Source: Isoetes taiwanensis
Taxonomy: Eukaryota > Streptophyta > Lycopodiopsida > Isoetales > Isoetaceae
Length of the DNA stretch: 64,000 nt
Assembly (NCBI GenBank): GCA_021234155.1
Contig: JAJEKV010000002.1
Coordinates: 41,405,203 to 41,469,202, forward strand
Reading direction: 5' to 3'
Part shown: positions 1-12,224 of the stretch, piece by piece
Layout: the number at the start of each line of letters is the position of its first letter
Numbering within the stretch: position 1 is the stretch's first letter
Notes under the pieces: generated by a model
The model's database searches: none
Told to the model about the DNA's origin: nothing
Seen by the model: the letters and a program-made list of their open reading frames with translations, nothing else
Translations under genes and position numbers: made by a program

Positions 1-427
1 TTGGTATGCTTCGTTCAGTTACGTATTACTAGAGAGGAGAATTAGACCAATGTTCATTTTAAGCAATTGGTCAAACCATTGATTTGAAAACACAAAACCT
101 AGGTTTAAGTTTGTTTCAAAACATTATATTTGACAAAATTTTCTTGTGGACAGCTGGCTAATTCACGGTTGGGTATGCAGCAATGTCAAAAATTATATCT
201 GGAAAACCATCTACGGAAGCCAATATAGCGCAGCAGTTGTTCTTGCAAAAACTTGAAGTAGTGAATTATATCAAGCGATCAATAAAATTACCCACTTCAC
301 GTAATGCCTAACATCCTATAAATAATTACCAACAAAGCACAAAGTTAGTACACTAAAGACAACTTTATAAAGCAGTTAGAGATGTATAATATTAGTTCAT
401 TCATATGGAACATTCAATTCTTTTATA

Positions 428-3330
428 CCTTTTTTTTTTTTTTGAGGTAAAGTGTGTTTTATTGTTAATAATAATAATAGGATCACGAAGAGTCCCACAG
501 TGGGACAAATAGGAAGCATTGGGGCTGTGCTTATATATGGAGTTCTATGCATCAATGATGTATTATTAAAGGAAGTCCTATTTCCACAACAACATAATGG
601 TAGAGACCCCATCACAGTGGGTTACTCGGTTAACTCCACTAAACTCAGTTGTTTCACCATTCGTCTGTCATGAAGTCCTAGTCTCCAGGCATCATCAGCT
701 TAGCATTTAAAGTAGTTATACAGTCCTTCAATCTTGCAATTCTGTCCAATCCTATTGTAACTCATCATCTCTTCCACTGGTGGGACAATGCCATTAAAGC
801 AGCTGTATTGAAAAAGACTCTTAAGTTTCTAATAGAGATGATTTGCCCCAAAGTGACATCGCACCGATGTCTCCATATAATCGAGGCCACGCTAACCCGG
901 GAAACATCAATACAATCTCTGTCCAAGATCATTTTAGCGTTCGGCCCAGCCAAGTTGGTGTATGTGGAGTCTCAAAATACGAGGCATGCAATACCAAAAT
1001 TCAATAATTTTTGGACAGAAAGAGGTGAAAGAGATTATTCTTTGGCACCAGAGGACATTAATTATGAACACAATTCCTCGTGGACCCGACTACTCTTTAG
1101 TGTTGAGACCTCCTTGAGCTTCCCATCTAAAAATTGTATTCTCCTAGAGCATAAGGTTTTCAGGAGTTTACAGGAGGGCTTAGCCGATCCATCCATGAAA
1201 CCCTAGCCTCTTTAAGAGTCTATCTAAGGGCCGATAAATACTTGGAAACATTGTATGTCTCCTTACTGCCGCAGGCCACTTTTCCTCCCGGAGACCCCGA
1301 TACAACTTGAGAAGCTTGACATTATCTAGACTTTTTCGTAGTATCTTTCTATCTCACACTACAACTCTTTGCACTTTGAGTCTAAATTCCATCCAAGAGA
1401 TCCATCTATCATTTTAAAGATCTTTTAATTTTAAGGTCCCATGGTCTCTTAAAGATGCGAGGATGAACTATGTAAGGGGCGTCCATTCTCTTCCGCAGAT
1501 GTTCGAATATCTTGGCTTTCTGACCTCTTGAGATATAGCCAGGGAAGCATCTTGTGCACCTCCCTCAAGCATGAAGAATCGCCTCATGGTACAGGGAGTG
1601 GCGAGGGGAGCCTGTAAAAGTTAGAAAAAGGCTCCCTAATTCATCTAGGAGAGATGGTTTACCTTGAATCTTACCGGATCAAACGATTAGCAACAATGCC
1701 TTGAGATATACCCCCTTGTAAACTACGCTGAACCGTCGGCCGCGGAGCTTGACTGCGTGAAAGAGGTTACGCCATCCTACCACCGCCCTTTTATCACATA
1801 GCTCGGACCCATACGATGTTAGCATACCCCCGGATGATGAACTTTAATGATAGCTTTTTGTGTTTGATTATTATGTATTCCTTTACGGGCTACCAACGCA
1901 TTAGAATATGTATGTGAGGCGAGGAGCAGCGACGTGCAACAGCTGTTACTCTTCCACTAGGATGATCCTTTGGAAGACCATGGCTGACCTTTTTCTAAGT
2001 TTGTCTGGAAATAGAAGACCCAGACCCTTCATAATTATCCCCGGGGCAGGAAAGGGGCAAACCCAATAGCTTAGCTGTTTCCCACAACTGACTGGGAAGC
2101 TGATCCATGTGCTTACGGTGATATCTCTCCCTCTAAAAGCCCACAACCGCAGCCGGTACATGGTGGCATTGGCAATGCACGATGTAACCTCAAAGCGCCA
2201 ATCACAATATCTCCGCGAAGGAATGGCGCCATGCGTCATACACGAGGAACATAAAGGTATCACCGCGCATATTGCATGATTGTGAGTTTTAAACACGACT
2301 ACCGGTGAAACCAACCATGACCGCGGCGGGGCCTTCCAGACTTTGAGATTAACCATCCTTGTGAGGTTGGCCATAATTAAGGTGTATAGAGACGGGCAGC
2401 CACCGCTAATACCAGGAGACGAGGGGCTGCATTAACGAGGATAGATCACGAGGCAAATTTGTTCATTCCCGTTGAGATGTCGATGAAGCCTTGTTGAATC
2501 CCATGTGGCTCATCCTTCTCATGACCATCCCACCTAAGAAAAGAGTGGGCCTTTCTAAAATCCATCTTAATAGGTACTACCTGACTTCTTGAGTGTGGAG
2601 CCACATAATACGTTCCTTCTCTGGCAGCTAGATAGTTGTCCAAAATATATCTACGGCGAGAAAAGCTGATTGCTCCCAATAACTCTGTTAAGATAGGCTT
2701 AGAGCGGTTAGCGTGCCTTTTCATTACTATATAAGACATTGGTTAGTACATTAGGCGCCACTCTGGGTGATGGGGTCTAGAAACTTTTACGGGACCAAGG
2801 TGATGAATCCTGGCAAAAACAGAGTTGGATATAATGAGCAAAGAGGACCAAGCCCCAGCTGACCTTCTGAGAGTCGGGTCCAAGGCGTCCACGAGAACTC
2901 CACAAAATTAGGAGGAAAGCCATCGGGGCACAGGGACTTATGGGGCCGAGAGAGAGCATAGAACTTTAAATATCTCCTCTCCATCGCTGGCCTTAATGAC
3001 CAAGGGTTTGATTTCATCCGTACAATCTTATGTGTTGATCCCAATGCAGATAGCGAAGAGACTGGGATTGATAAGAGGGATGGGAGATTGTTTGCTGAAT
3101 TGAAGACTTTGAAAGGTATCGGATAAATGCTGCCTTGATACCCGGGACCGAAAACTCTAAGTGCTTCTTGAATGGCAGGGGCCGGTTGAGCAGGTGTCAC
3201 TTCAGTGGGATGGCAAAGCGATTCCTTTCATGCTACCACATAAATAACCATGTTGTATGTCACATCCTTAGGACGATGCAAGTTACTGCGTAAGTTTCAT
3301 CTTTTAACAGAGTTGGAGGCGTTTCCTTGT
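428..3330 (-). mobile_element. Decayed L1-type LINE, minus strand (copy A)
   Basis: Read on the minus strand, fragments of a plant L1-type reverse transcriptase occur in order. The fingers lie around 3200-2800, with a motif like KSPGPDGFP seen as 'KSLCPDGFP'. The region before the active site lies at 2739-2446 and contains RSKPILTELL, ILDNYLAAREG and PIKMDFRKA, i.e. the first catalytic Asp block. The thumb-like part is at 2374-1946. The element ends in a poly(T) at 430-443 (poly(A) on its own strand), with an AATAAA signal at 463-458 about 15 bases before the tail. Frameshifts and stops occur throughout. No endonuclease was recognised upstream, so it may be 5'-truncated near 3.3 kb. The L1-like call is from RT motifs plus the poly(A) tail. 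Confidence 0.75.
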
Positions 3331-5390
3331 ATGCTAAGAAACGTAATGGCGTGGTATTCAACAGTAAAGAAAAAGTGGACAGAGACAATTCCGGAAACAC
3401 CTCACGTAGCCATGAAAGAACAAGTCAACAATTGCGGTTCCCAACGACTGAAACCAACACAAGTGGTCCACGGCATGCAAACCATACGTCTCGTCTTGTG
3501 ATATGTGATTTCTTGGTAGGAAGCCAAAATGTAGCAAAACACCAACAACTCAGGTTCTATCAGGATAAGAATAATCACCCTCGAAGACAATGTGTATGTA
3601 CTACAACATGGGAATTGATGCCGAAAAGGCTAATGTCGAGACCCTTTGATTTTACAGCCCCAACCAGTAGCACTATACATTGTAGGAAGCTTTGCAACAC
3701 ATTTTGGGACTTACTGTGCCACAACAACCACCTTGATTATACTATGGTGTGTTGAATATAAAGCGATCTCTAGATATAGGTCACGCATAGATGCTAACAC
3801 AAATAATTTTTAGGGTGAACCATGCGGTATCGTATTCTCGGTAACTGCGAAATTAGACAACGATGGCGGAAATTAGACAGCACACCAAGTGTCGAATCTT
3901 TAATACGCAATCATAAGATTTGCAAAATCTAAATGTTAGCGGGTGGACGGAGAAAGGAGCCAGTGTTACCAAAGAAAAAGGACATTATTTTTTAGTGGAA
4001 ACAAAAGCTAACGTAATGACATTTCGCATACACATTTTCAGCTGCATCTTAAACATAGAGCACCCTTAATGCTATGAGGAAGAGAAGCTCTCCTTGGTCA
4101 CTCAAAATATTGATATAGCGAGACAAAAATATCATGTATTAAAAATTTAATTACTTTGACCAATTTCATAATGTACATCCAACAATTTCTTGCATTTTTA
4201 TTCCTCCTCTAAGAATTAGAGTAAATCATTTGCCATGAGGCTTTTCCATCTTAGTTTAAGTCTCATTGACAGAATAGAATATGCTGCCGTTACTTTGTTT
4301 ATTGCAAGTGTTGGAGCTAGAAGCTTTAGCACAGTTGATGCTCTCCTTGGTGTTGTCCCAGGTGCCATATTGTCTTGTTTGTTGCACCAGCTGCTGAAAC
4401 TTGACCTGATTAGCTGATTATGTGGTTGTCATTTTCCTACACACAAACCATGGCGGATGCTTCTCATTTGATCCCCATATAACAGAAGGCATGACCAAAG
4501 GTGTGGATTACGAGTTGTCCTGATTGAGAATATAATCCATTCTGTTCCAAATCTAAAGTCTTTTATCTCGAGTCTAAATCATTTAGCTACAACTAAGATC
4601 ATGTTGTCAAACCACACGTAAATTAGAGTTCGCTACATGTGCATCAATTTCCTGGTTATTGCAAGTCTATAGTTTTTATCAGACTTATCAAATTTAGATT
4701 GACTTCATTTCATTTGACAAGCCTGTGTTTGATGCGAATGTTAAACTAACTAAAGAAGGTGCACACAGACATTATCTGTTTAGCAAGCTGAGAATAAATC
4801 GACGTAATTTGTTCTCAGCTTGCCAAACGAATCTGGATGATTAACGATACTCAATAACCTGTTTCATCAAAAATGAAATCAATCAAGGCCCAACTAGCAT
4901 TTAACATTTGTGTTTGATCACGAATGTTGGCTGGTAAAGAAGGTGCTTTGAACATTGTCTGTTTGGTAAAGAACCGTCGACGTAATTTGTTTGTTCACCT
5001 TCAAGCTGATGCAATTTGCTTCGAAAGGAATTGGCCCAACCACTTCATGTCATTTATGTTCATGTGGTCATTGTTCTTTTGGTGATCCTCTTGTCGGAAT
5101 ATATGCGACAAGGACCATGAACTTGTGCAATTCCATGCTTGAACATCTTATTTGCAAAATATGAGCAGGATAAAGAATATACATAAGTTAGTCCCAACCC
5201 ATAAGCTTTTAGCATATGCAAATGGGTTGATTGGATACTGAAACCCTTGGGAGCTATTGTGCATGGTTTCACTCTACCTTCATTTTCCTTCTACTTGAAA
5301 TCGATGTGACTTTGGTAGCTTGTCTGCAACCCTCAAAATGTGTATCACAGTATCCAAGGTGCTATGCGTTGATGAAGTTATTATTCTTTT
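3330..5390. other. Non-coding part of copy A, no gene recognised
   Basis: The region aligns with about 42050-43960 of copy B. Short ORFs on both strands (for example 3327-3755 plus) are not preserved as frames in the partner copy, which argues against coding function. The stretch 4560-5060 is A+T-rich and contains internally similar sentences around 4730-4800 and 4910-4990 ('GTGTTTGATnnGAATGTT' followed by 'AAAGAAGGTGC'), spaced about 185 bases. I see no RNA gene or promoter. Confidence 0.5.
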
Positions 5391-5394
5391 CAAG

Positions 5395-5990
5395 TCTATA
5401 ATACTTTTGTGTGATCCTTTTAAGCTTGGTTTTACGGGCGGCGCGGTGGGTAACGGCATGGGCATGTATTGTTTAATGGAGAAACAATATAAGCGTACAT
5501 CCATCCATAGTTAACATCTCTTTACGTGTAATTACGAGCAGAGCGTATCATGTTGGATGCAAATTGTGGTGAGTGCCAAGCGACAAGGCGAAATTAAATA
5601 TCACAGGCTATGCTCAATGCGAGGATGGTTTTCTAATATTGATCACGAGGACCCAAAGACTAAGGATCTGGGGAAGGCATCAAGCGTGTCCCTAATCATT
5701 CGGGATGCTAATGAGTGAAAAGATTTGTTCTGCTCTAAAGAAAAGTTCTTGAATCTTTTTGATAAGATGAAATTAGCGCCTTGTGACATGTTCACGGATG
5801 GGCCTCTTTCTTCATCTTGTTGGGTATTTATTGGAGGGATTCATAGTCGCATATAAATCAGCGTGAGCTGAAGTCTTATGACATTAGGGGTCCTCCAGTT
5901 TGATGGTGGTTTTGTATGCCCCCTAGGATTAATGGTCTTAGCATCAAATACCAAACTTCTGGTACAAAATACCCGAACATGTATGTTATT
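5395..5990 (+). pseudogene. ABCB-type ABC transporter exon remnants (copy A)
   Basis: Degenerate counterpart of the clearer remnant at 43986-44500. The stretch 5548-5720 still reads in pieces as the plant ABCB transmembrane segment around 'CWM..GE.Q...LR' and 'AMLNQD', then the 'QDA.SEK' block. The exon near 5800-5900 keeps the 'FI.GF..A...W.L' helix with frameshifts. ABCB proteins are plasma-membrane exporters (auxin or other organic substrates) with two membrane and two nucleotide-binding halves; only part of the first membrane domain is here. No nucleotide-binding motifs are seen nearby, so this is a captured or decayed gene fragment. Confidence 0.6.
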
Positions 5991-6765
5991 ACTATTTCAC
6001 ATGCTTGCACAATGCCTCTGACGATGTAAGAGTAGTACATATGCGCTAGTGATTCAGTTATATTTCAAAGAGAGTTAGGCACACACGCTAATAATAAATT
6101 AACACTTTGCGAGATAGGTTATTTCCGCAGATAAAGAGCGTGAGAGGCAGGAGAGCAATTAATGTACATTCTCAAGCGTGGGATACACTTCCCGCTGGAT
6201 TTGTAGAGCTGGGTTAGCAAGGAATTTGGTATGGGATCGGCATATTTAATCTGCAGCTCCCCGGGCATTCTTGTCTAGTTTGGTGGTTACAGTGGGGCCA
6301 AGGCGGAACAAACAAAGCGATGTTATTAGCAATACTAACCGGTCATCATTGGTGGCATGTGTATGCATATCTTCATATATTCGATTACTTTGAGGTTTTA
6401 ACTACAAAATCATATAAATACACAATGTAACAAGTTACTTTGTCCTTGTGAAGCTCCATAGGCCAGCTCACGCGTTGCAACATTTTTCAAAGGCAAGGAG
6501 CATCGCTAATCAACTCATCACGCTAGATTTAATGCACCAAAGCGAGAGAGGATGTTAAAACATCTTGGCCGATTTCAGAGCCATTTGGCTTTGGGAAGGT
6601 CAGCAATGCGCGAGAACCGAATAGAATCAAGCCTTAACAGCATCAAATCCCACATGTTTTTTAAAAGCATAAGAATAAAGAAAGAAATGACTCCAGCTCA
6701 TCAATCTCACAAAACTAGACAAAGAACAACTTGTGGAAATTTATAAGTAAAAATGGAGGTACATA
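5990..6765. other. Downstream part of duplicated segment, unassigned
   Basis: Aligned with 44500-45350 of copy B. The copy B frame at 44435-44680 contains 'FDGGFV' and 'VVHMHSDSDYI', which superficially resemble RNase H motifs, but the first part overlaps the ABCB reading and neither is preserved in copy A. A second stretch (6540-6745 and 45069-45266) has a short ORF in each copy but in different frames. No function is assigned. Confidence 0.4.
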
Positions 6766-7180
6766 ACGGACCCATGGGAGGCCTCGGGAGTGGATCTTAC
6801 GTGTGCGTTCGAGACTTACCCGGCATAAATGGATAGAAACTACTCACCTCGCGTCTGAAACGGTTTGCAGTTAGTTAAAGGCATGATACGGTTATAGGAG
6901 CAGATTACGTTGGTATGGGAGTAGGAGGCAGATTCAGTCGGACGGAAATGTATTTTAGGAATAGCGTTGGATGGTGAGCCATGACTTGGTTTGTGATGCT
7001 GAGGGCACTTTGGTTCTAATGGGAGATTATGTATTGGACCCATGGAGACGGCTCGAGTGGATCTTAGTCAATGGTTCACGAGACCAAGCATAAATGGATA
7101 GAAGCGACCACTCATAAACATATGAGCAGTTTGCCCGGTTGGTTAAGGAGCATGTCGGTTAGGAGCGATGCGGGGGCAGG
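6766..7180 (+). repeat. Tandem pair of ~267-bp units with tRNA-like boxes (copy A)
   Basis: Two units start at about 6769 and 7036 with 'GGACCCATGG' followed by 'AGTGGATCTTA' and then a box B-like 'GTTCGAGAC' or 'GTTCACGAGAC'. Each also contains 'CATAAATGGATAGAA' and a box A-like 'CAGTTnGTTAAnGnCATG'. The same pair is at 45363-45780. The sequence composition suggests a tRNA-derived SINE that was tandemly duplicated, but the order and spacing of A and B boxes do not fit one clean pol III promoter. Confidence 0.6.
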
Positions 7181-8333
7181 CAAGTTGTGTTGCGGACATC
7201 GGAGATGGCCAAAGGGGTATGAATCACATGGCCCAAAGAATTTGGATTGAGAATAGTAGTATTAATGGGGAAGTAAATGTATGGGTTAAACTGACGGAAT
7301 ATCAAACAAACCATCCAGCATTATAAGTATCAATTAAGAAAATATGAAGAAACTCTGGGATGACCATTTGAATGTAGAATGTAGAATGTAGTAATATAGC
7401 CCGGCAACTGCGTTACGCATTCTATAAAACCCATTTCTTGTGAGAAAGGTTCAAGAAAGCCGGGTTAGCTCAGTCCTCAGCGGCAAAGAGGCCGAACTTT
7501 CATGGGTTTCTACCAAGTTCACCAATTGCAACGTGACTTTAAAAAAGGAAGAAAAATTCGCAGACCTTTGCCTTCAAATGGATACGTTTTCAATCGGCGT
7601 GCAAATCTTTCATGACAGAGGCCGGTTGTTGTTCTTATGCGTCGCGTTCAAGAGAGGTTACAAGAAAATATACTGAAGTGATCATATCACTTGCTTAGTG
7701 AGCAGCTAAATCAAGGAACAAGAAATTAGAAATCAGCGGCTAAAAGCTGGCGTACAAACTATCTCATCTTATATTGTGCTTTTAGTACTATATATAGATT
7801 ATATCTTTTCAAGGACAATCAACCTTTAGAGCCACGGTTTACAACCCGATTTCAAAAACCAGAGCAAAAACAAAAACTAACCCATCAAAAGTTCGGATCA
7901 AAGTTTTGCATCAAAGTTATGGAGGTTTCATATTTCATATACATAGCGGGTAGGAAACAAAAACATATGAGTTTTGTGCATGTTCTTGTAAAGCAAATCA
8001 TTTGTGCATGTTTCTATCAAAGTTACTATAGGCTGATGATAAGTTTGGAGGTTTGAAAGATTTTCATAATTGTATCGAGGCAAAAGCAAATCTTTTAGAA
8101 CACAGGCATCAAGGTAGATGAAATGATTTGAGCTATGTTGGATATAGATTTTGTCTATATTTCAAATGTTTGATTGGAATAGCCATATCATGGTGGTAGG
8201 GAGCAACCTGGCGAGACATAGCGGTGGAACTAAGTAAAAGCGACATACCACAGTGGGTGGAAGGAACATCAGGTGAGTGCCACATTTGAAATTATATATT
8301 TTGATAAAAGGTACTGTGCTCCCAAAGTTGGGG
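7180..8333. other. End of duplicated segment, unassigned
   Basis: Matches 45785-46966. A TATA-like 'TATAAAACCC' occurs at 7422 and 46030, about 25 bases after three 'GAATGTA' tandem words. Short downstream ORFs differ between copies (7440-7676 against 46004-46237 and 46047-46295). It might be the regulatory end of an old retroelement, but I see no terminal repeat or PBS. Confidence 0.4.
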
Positions 8334-8600
8334 TATGAATCGTTTCCATGCCCAAAATTGATCTTTAAGTGTCGACATAAAATTGTTGATTCTTACACCT
8401 CAGAATTGTCCTGCCTGGGATTCCGTATTGGCGCTAAAATATTTAAGTCCTTTGGCTCTTTCTCATTCTTGGAGGGCAGCACACACAATCTCAAAGGCAC
8501 ATAAAATTAGCTTTACAGCTCTATTTTTGAATCACCATCTAGGAACACGGGACTTGATATTGCAGCGTGATTTTACTCCAGCTCACCTGCATTTATTATT

Positions 8601-8700
8601 AGAATAGAATAGAATAGAATAGAGCGATTCGATTTTTATATTCCGCGAGGAACAAATCGACCTATAGGACCCAACAAAAATTGTACCAAAATTGAAAGTT
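8601..8700 (-). mobile_element. 3' end of a non-LTR element with (TTCTA)n tail, minus strand
   Basis: On the plus strand, four or five AGAAT repeats (8601-8623) are followed by 'TTTTTATATTCCGCGAGG', 'AAATCGACC' and 'TATAGGACCCAACAAAA'. Reversed, this matches the 3' terminus of the elements at 9997-12200 and 28731-30545 (TTGGGTCCCATAG, CGATTGGTCTCC, GATAAAAG), except that the terminal microsatellite is TTCTA instead of TTCC. The sequence beyond about 8700 is not recognised, so this is a very short, 5'-truncated copy or another family sharing the 3' end. Confidence 0.6.
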
Positions 8701-9180
8701 GTTTCCTGTATTTATATTCTAATATATACTAACTTATGTAAGTCTTTTAGCACCACACATTTATTTTGTTCCTCAATGCACTTGTTATAGAACATTAAGC
8801 AGGAAGATGTTCTGCATGTGTGGCTCTTCTGCTTGTCTTTGGGTCTTGGCATGGCATGCCAAATTCATTCTTTGAGTCATGATGTCTTGACTACAACGTA
8901 ATAGAATATGTAACACTTAATAACGATTAAGGTTTTAACTTTTTGTGTTTTTATGCAGCTTTCACTAAAGGTTTCCCTATGATTTCGTGATGTATTCAAA
9001 TGGATGTACTAATGCGTACTGTTAGGTGCGTTTGAGCCATTGATTTTGCGCTTTTATTGGTCATTGCCCGACCAATAGCTCACAACAAAGCCGCTTTTTG
9101 TGCATAATGATTGCATAATGGTCAACAACAATGGCTCTACAACAAAAAGCACCTCTTTTTGTGTGTTGGCAATTTGCATA
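8700..9180. other. A+T-rich spacer, nothing recognised
   Basis: No preserved reading frame, repeat or RNA gene was seen apart from short overlapping ORFs on both strands around 9054-9260 that belong to the tandem region that follows. Confidence 0.4.
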
Positions 9181-9184
9181 ATGG

Positions 9185-9620
9185 ACACATATATGAAGGG
9201 TTTTGAAGGGGCGCATGTGGTCTGGGTTTCCCGGCAACGCATTCAACATCTTTTGATCGAGGCTCATTTGGATAGTTTTCTTCTAGTTGGAAGGCTTTCC
9301 TGGGGATCTTTTTGATATGGATATGTTGGTTGGGGTGTCTAATACTAAAACAGCAATTTTCGGCCGGGTTGGGCATGAAGGGCTTGAAGGGAGCGCATGT
9401 AGTCAGTTCCCATTTTACAACGCTTTGGCCCCTAATATAACACAATCCGGGAGCTACATTTTTGGGATGAAGTTTTTATTAGATTTGGAAATATCTCTGA
9501 GATCTTTGATAGTGTATGGATATGTTTGGTTAAGACCCATCTATGCTAAAACAACAATTTTTCGGTCGGGTTTGTGGGCTTTCATCCTGCGATTGATGTC
9601 TGAGGATGCGCTATTGGATA
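9185..9620 (+). repeat. Degenerate tandem repeat, period ~180 bp
   Basis: Words recur at about 180-base spacing: 'GAAGGGTTTTGAAGGGGCGC' near 9195 and 'GAAGGGCTTGAAGGGAGCGC' near 9377; 'GATATGGATATGTTGGTT' near 9314 and a close variant near 9510; 'CTAAAACAGCAATTTTCGG' near 9342 and a variant near 9545. The ORF 9287-9670 spans the array but is probably incidental to it, since it resembles no protein I know. Confidence 0.6.
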
Positions 9621-9799
9621 ATGTTTTAGCTCATTTGAATGAAGCTTGCAAAAGTACCATACATTTCTAGATTTTTGAAAGCGATTATTGAGCCAAAATT
9701 TCGAGGGCTTCAGATCATACGCTATGGAAAAGTTTCACTTTGGTTTCTCTACAGAATCCATGGAGGCCAAGGCTGTATTAAATTCAGGTTGAAAATGTT

Positions 9800-9970
9800 T
9801 GTGTATGGGTGTTTACCAAACTTTATGACTTGCGAATAAGCAGGTTCGATCTGCTCTAACTCTTCCATGGTAGGTTTTACTTATGTTCTATTTGTTTTAT
9901 TGTGATGAAATTCAAAAAGCTACAATTGATGGCTTTCAAATAAATTCAGTTTTTGGTTTGATTCTAAATT
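9800..9970 (+). repeat. Dispersed repeat, also at 16975-17145
   Basis: The sequence from 'TTTACCAAACTTTAT' through 'ATGTTCTATTTGTTT', 'ATTCAAAAAGCT' to 'AATTC.GTTTTT.GGTTT' is shared with 16975-17145 in the same orientation. In both places a mobile element starts right after it (the microsatellite-tailed element at 9997, the MITE at about 17172). No coding potential was recognised. Confidence 0.65.
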
Positions 9971-9996
9971 TTTGTCTGGGCGATCCAGGCCCTTGG

Positions 9997-12200
9997 AAGG
10001 AAGGAAGGAAGGAAGGTACTTTTATCAGATGCAGACCCAATCGGTCTATGGGACCCAATAAAAGCGACCAGCGGGATTGCTGGGATCAAAAAACCCTTGT
10101 AGAAGTTTGAGGAAAGCCGTGCGACAATAACTTCTTGGTATAGCCCATCGCCATCCATATAAAATCACAGTATCAATATATCGATCATGCCACCCGTAGT
10201 GCCCTAGTCGGTAGACGGCCGGGGAGCAAATGTGACCTCGCGAGTCCCGGTACCTCTGAATGTATGACCCCGAAGGGCTTGTGGTGTGTTCATCGGCGAA
10301 GCAAATGCAAAGAACGCGACCAAGTAGGTACCCCAAAGAATGTCACAGCGGATGGCAGCGGCGTGGCTGCTTGGGCAGCTGGAGGTGGCAGGGACTCATA
10401 AATATCGTGGCACGGGTTTGACGTGGCCGGCGGGAGCATCTGGCGGGCTCTTCCCGATCCACACGGAGTCTCGATCTGCGAGATGGGTGGGCTGTCTTGA
10501 TGGAGCAGTGAGTGCAGCAGCTTTGAGCATTGAGAGCGGAGTAGAGTTGTGGGTGGGCTAACCACGAAGTTGATGTGCTCCGCCTAATGACCATTTGACA
10601 CCGCTTTCTGAAGCGATATAGAGGGTCTGAGCTTGCCAAAAGTAAACATCATTTACTCACATCCCGCGATGTTCTTGTTATGCGCATCTGTAACTCTACC
10701 GTTCCCATCGGCCCGAACCAGCGATCTCTCTTTTTCCCTCCAGGCCCTGGCGGCTGAGACTCATAGCCACCGGTGTAAGCGGTGCGGGGCCCAGGAGCAT
10801 CACCCATAGTAACCACTTTACGGCGGGCGTGTGTCTATCAAGGAGCTGCCGTACAGGCGGCAAAGAATCCGGTTCTGCGGCCGATGGGGTGAAGGTTTCA
10901 CTAGTGCCGTGCCCAAAAATACCTTCACACTTTGCTCCAAGAATCATTCCCGAATTAGCCCACGAGGCAGCCGGGCCCCAAACCTCGACCCGTCTGGAAG
11001 GGCCGAGGCTCGACCCGGTGCACAGGATGTGATAGCCCCCAATCCTATAGCTCACTTTGGTATTTGTTGTGCATAGCATACTTTCGACCTAAGCATCACC
11101 GCCGGACGGATAGGCGCCCTCCCAGCGGGAGGAACTCCACCCCTAGGTGTGGGTGGGCGTGGCGATCACCAGTGAGTCACCCGGGAGGCATGGGGTGGCG
11201 TGAAGGAGAACACCGGTCTTGGCGGATCAGCATATGCATGGCGACAAAAATGTACAGGGCATCAGGTGAGGCCCCACTTAACCAAAGTTAGTAGACGTGA
11301 GCCGACTTATCGTCCGCATAGATGGTGGCCAGTGTTTGGTCTGGTATGCCCCCATGCTTTCGATGGCTTGGGGCTCCTAAGCAGTCCGTGGGGGAGCCAA
11401 AAGTGTTGTTGGCGGAGGGGGCAACCACTGTGGGACCCCAGATGCCTCTTGGTGAATGTGGCCGTGAGGCGTATCACGCCAGCCAGCTCTCGCCTGGCAG
11501 TGTGGCGTGCAACTTGCGGTATGGGGGCTGATTGTGCTTGATCTAGCCTGACTTTTTCGAGGCCGTATCAAAAGAAAACGCCTGCGCGAAGTCCGCAACG
11601 ACAAGCTTACAAATCCGGTAGTGGAATTACATCTTCAATCACGATCTTGATAAAGATATAGATCATCGTTAGTGTGAGGGTCAACAATGTGAGGGCTGCT
11701 TGTCCATGCCTCCGCCAATGAATCATGCACTCGGGCCTGACCAGCGGTTTAGCCGTCACGAGAAAGGCGCGACCATGATAAAAGTCGGTAATTGGTAGGA
11801 CGATTAATAAGAATCGCCCATATAATATGGATGAATTTCTTCCTTGTGGTCCATTATCGGGGAAACCATCACCAGTACTCTGTTGAACGGGGTAGTGAGG
11901 GGCCGACAAGCGGTACCGCCCACTTCCAGCCCCAGGTGACACCGGCACACGCCACCATCGAGGGTCGGTACCTTCCCATTAGCTAACGCCAGATTCGCGG
12001 GCCGCTCCTCAACATCCTGCGTCCGCGAGGAACCCAATGGGGGCCGTCTGTACCGGGGTATGGGCGTACCAGCGTCCACAGCCGGGTCGCTAGGCTGGCT
12101 GAAATCTTTGTTCCTTGCGGGTGTGATAATACAGCCAGGCAATTTCGAGCACTCTGCCGAGGGTTCCAGGGATGAGGAAGGCACACGATCCCTAAGGCTA
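9997..12200 (-). mobile_element. Non-LTR-like element with (TTCC)n tail, minus strand (long copy)
   Basis: The left edge is (GGAA)n followed by GGTACTTTTATC; the same sequence, then about 1.7 kb of similar G+C-richer sequence, occurs at 28731-30545. Read on the minus strand the microsatellite is a 3' tail, as in LINEs or SINEs made by target-primed reverse transcription. Shared landmarks include CAATCGGTCTATGGGACCC, 'GTGTTCATCGGCGAAGCAAA', 'GTAACCACTTTACG' near 10810 and 29538, and 'CGGAGGAACTCCAC'-like words near 11130 and 29870. ORFs of 64-138 codons occur on both strands but none is recognised. This copy reaches about 400 bases further right than the other, consistent with 5' truncation of the shorter one. 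Confidence 0.65.
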
Positions 12201-12224
12201 GAAGAATAAAAATTTTGCAATATA

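Larger units (their letters stand above)
1..8333 (+). repeat. Segmental duplication, copy A (~8.3 kb)
   Basis: This stretch is matched in the same order and orientation by 38678-46966. Shared landmarks run along its whole length: the poly(T) with nearby TTATTAATAATAAT-like sequence near 430 and 39104, the ICDD/LINE region, the ABCB exon remnants at 5.4-5.9 and 44.0-44.5 kb, the paired units at 6.8 and 45.4 kb, and the end near 'AAATTATATATTTTGATAAA' at 8288 and 46919. The copies differ by many small substitutions and 1-10 base indels. The left end may continue beyond the window. No gene in it is intact. Confidence 0.9.
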
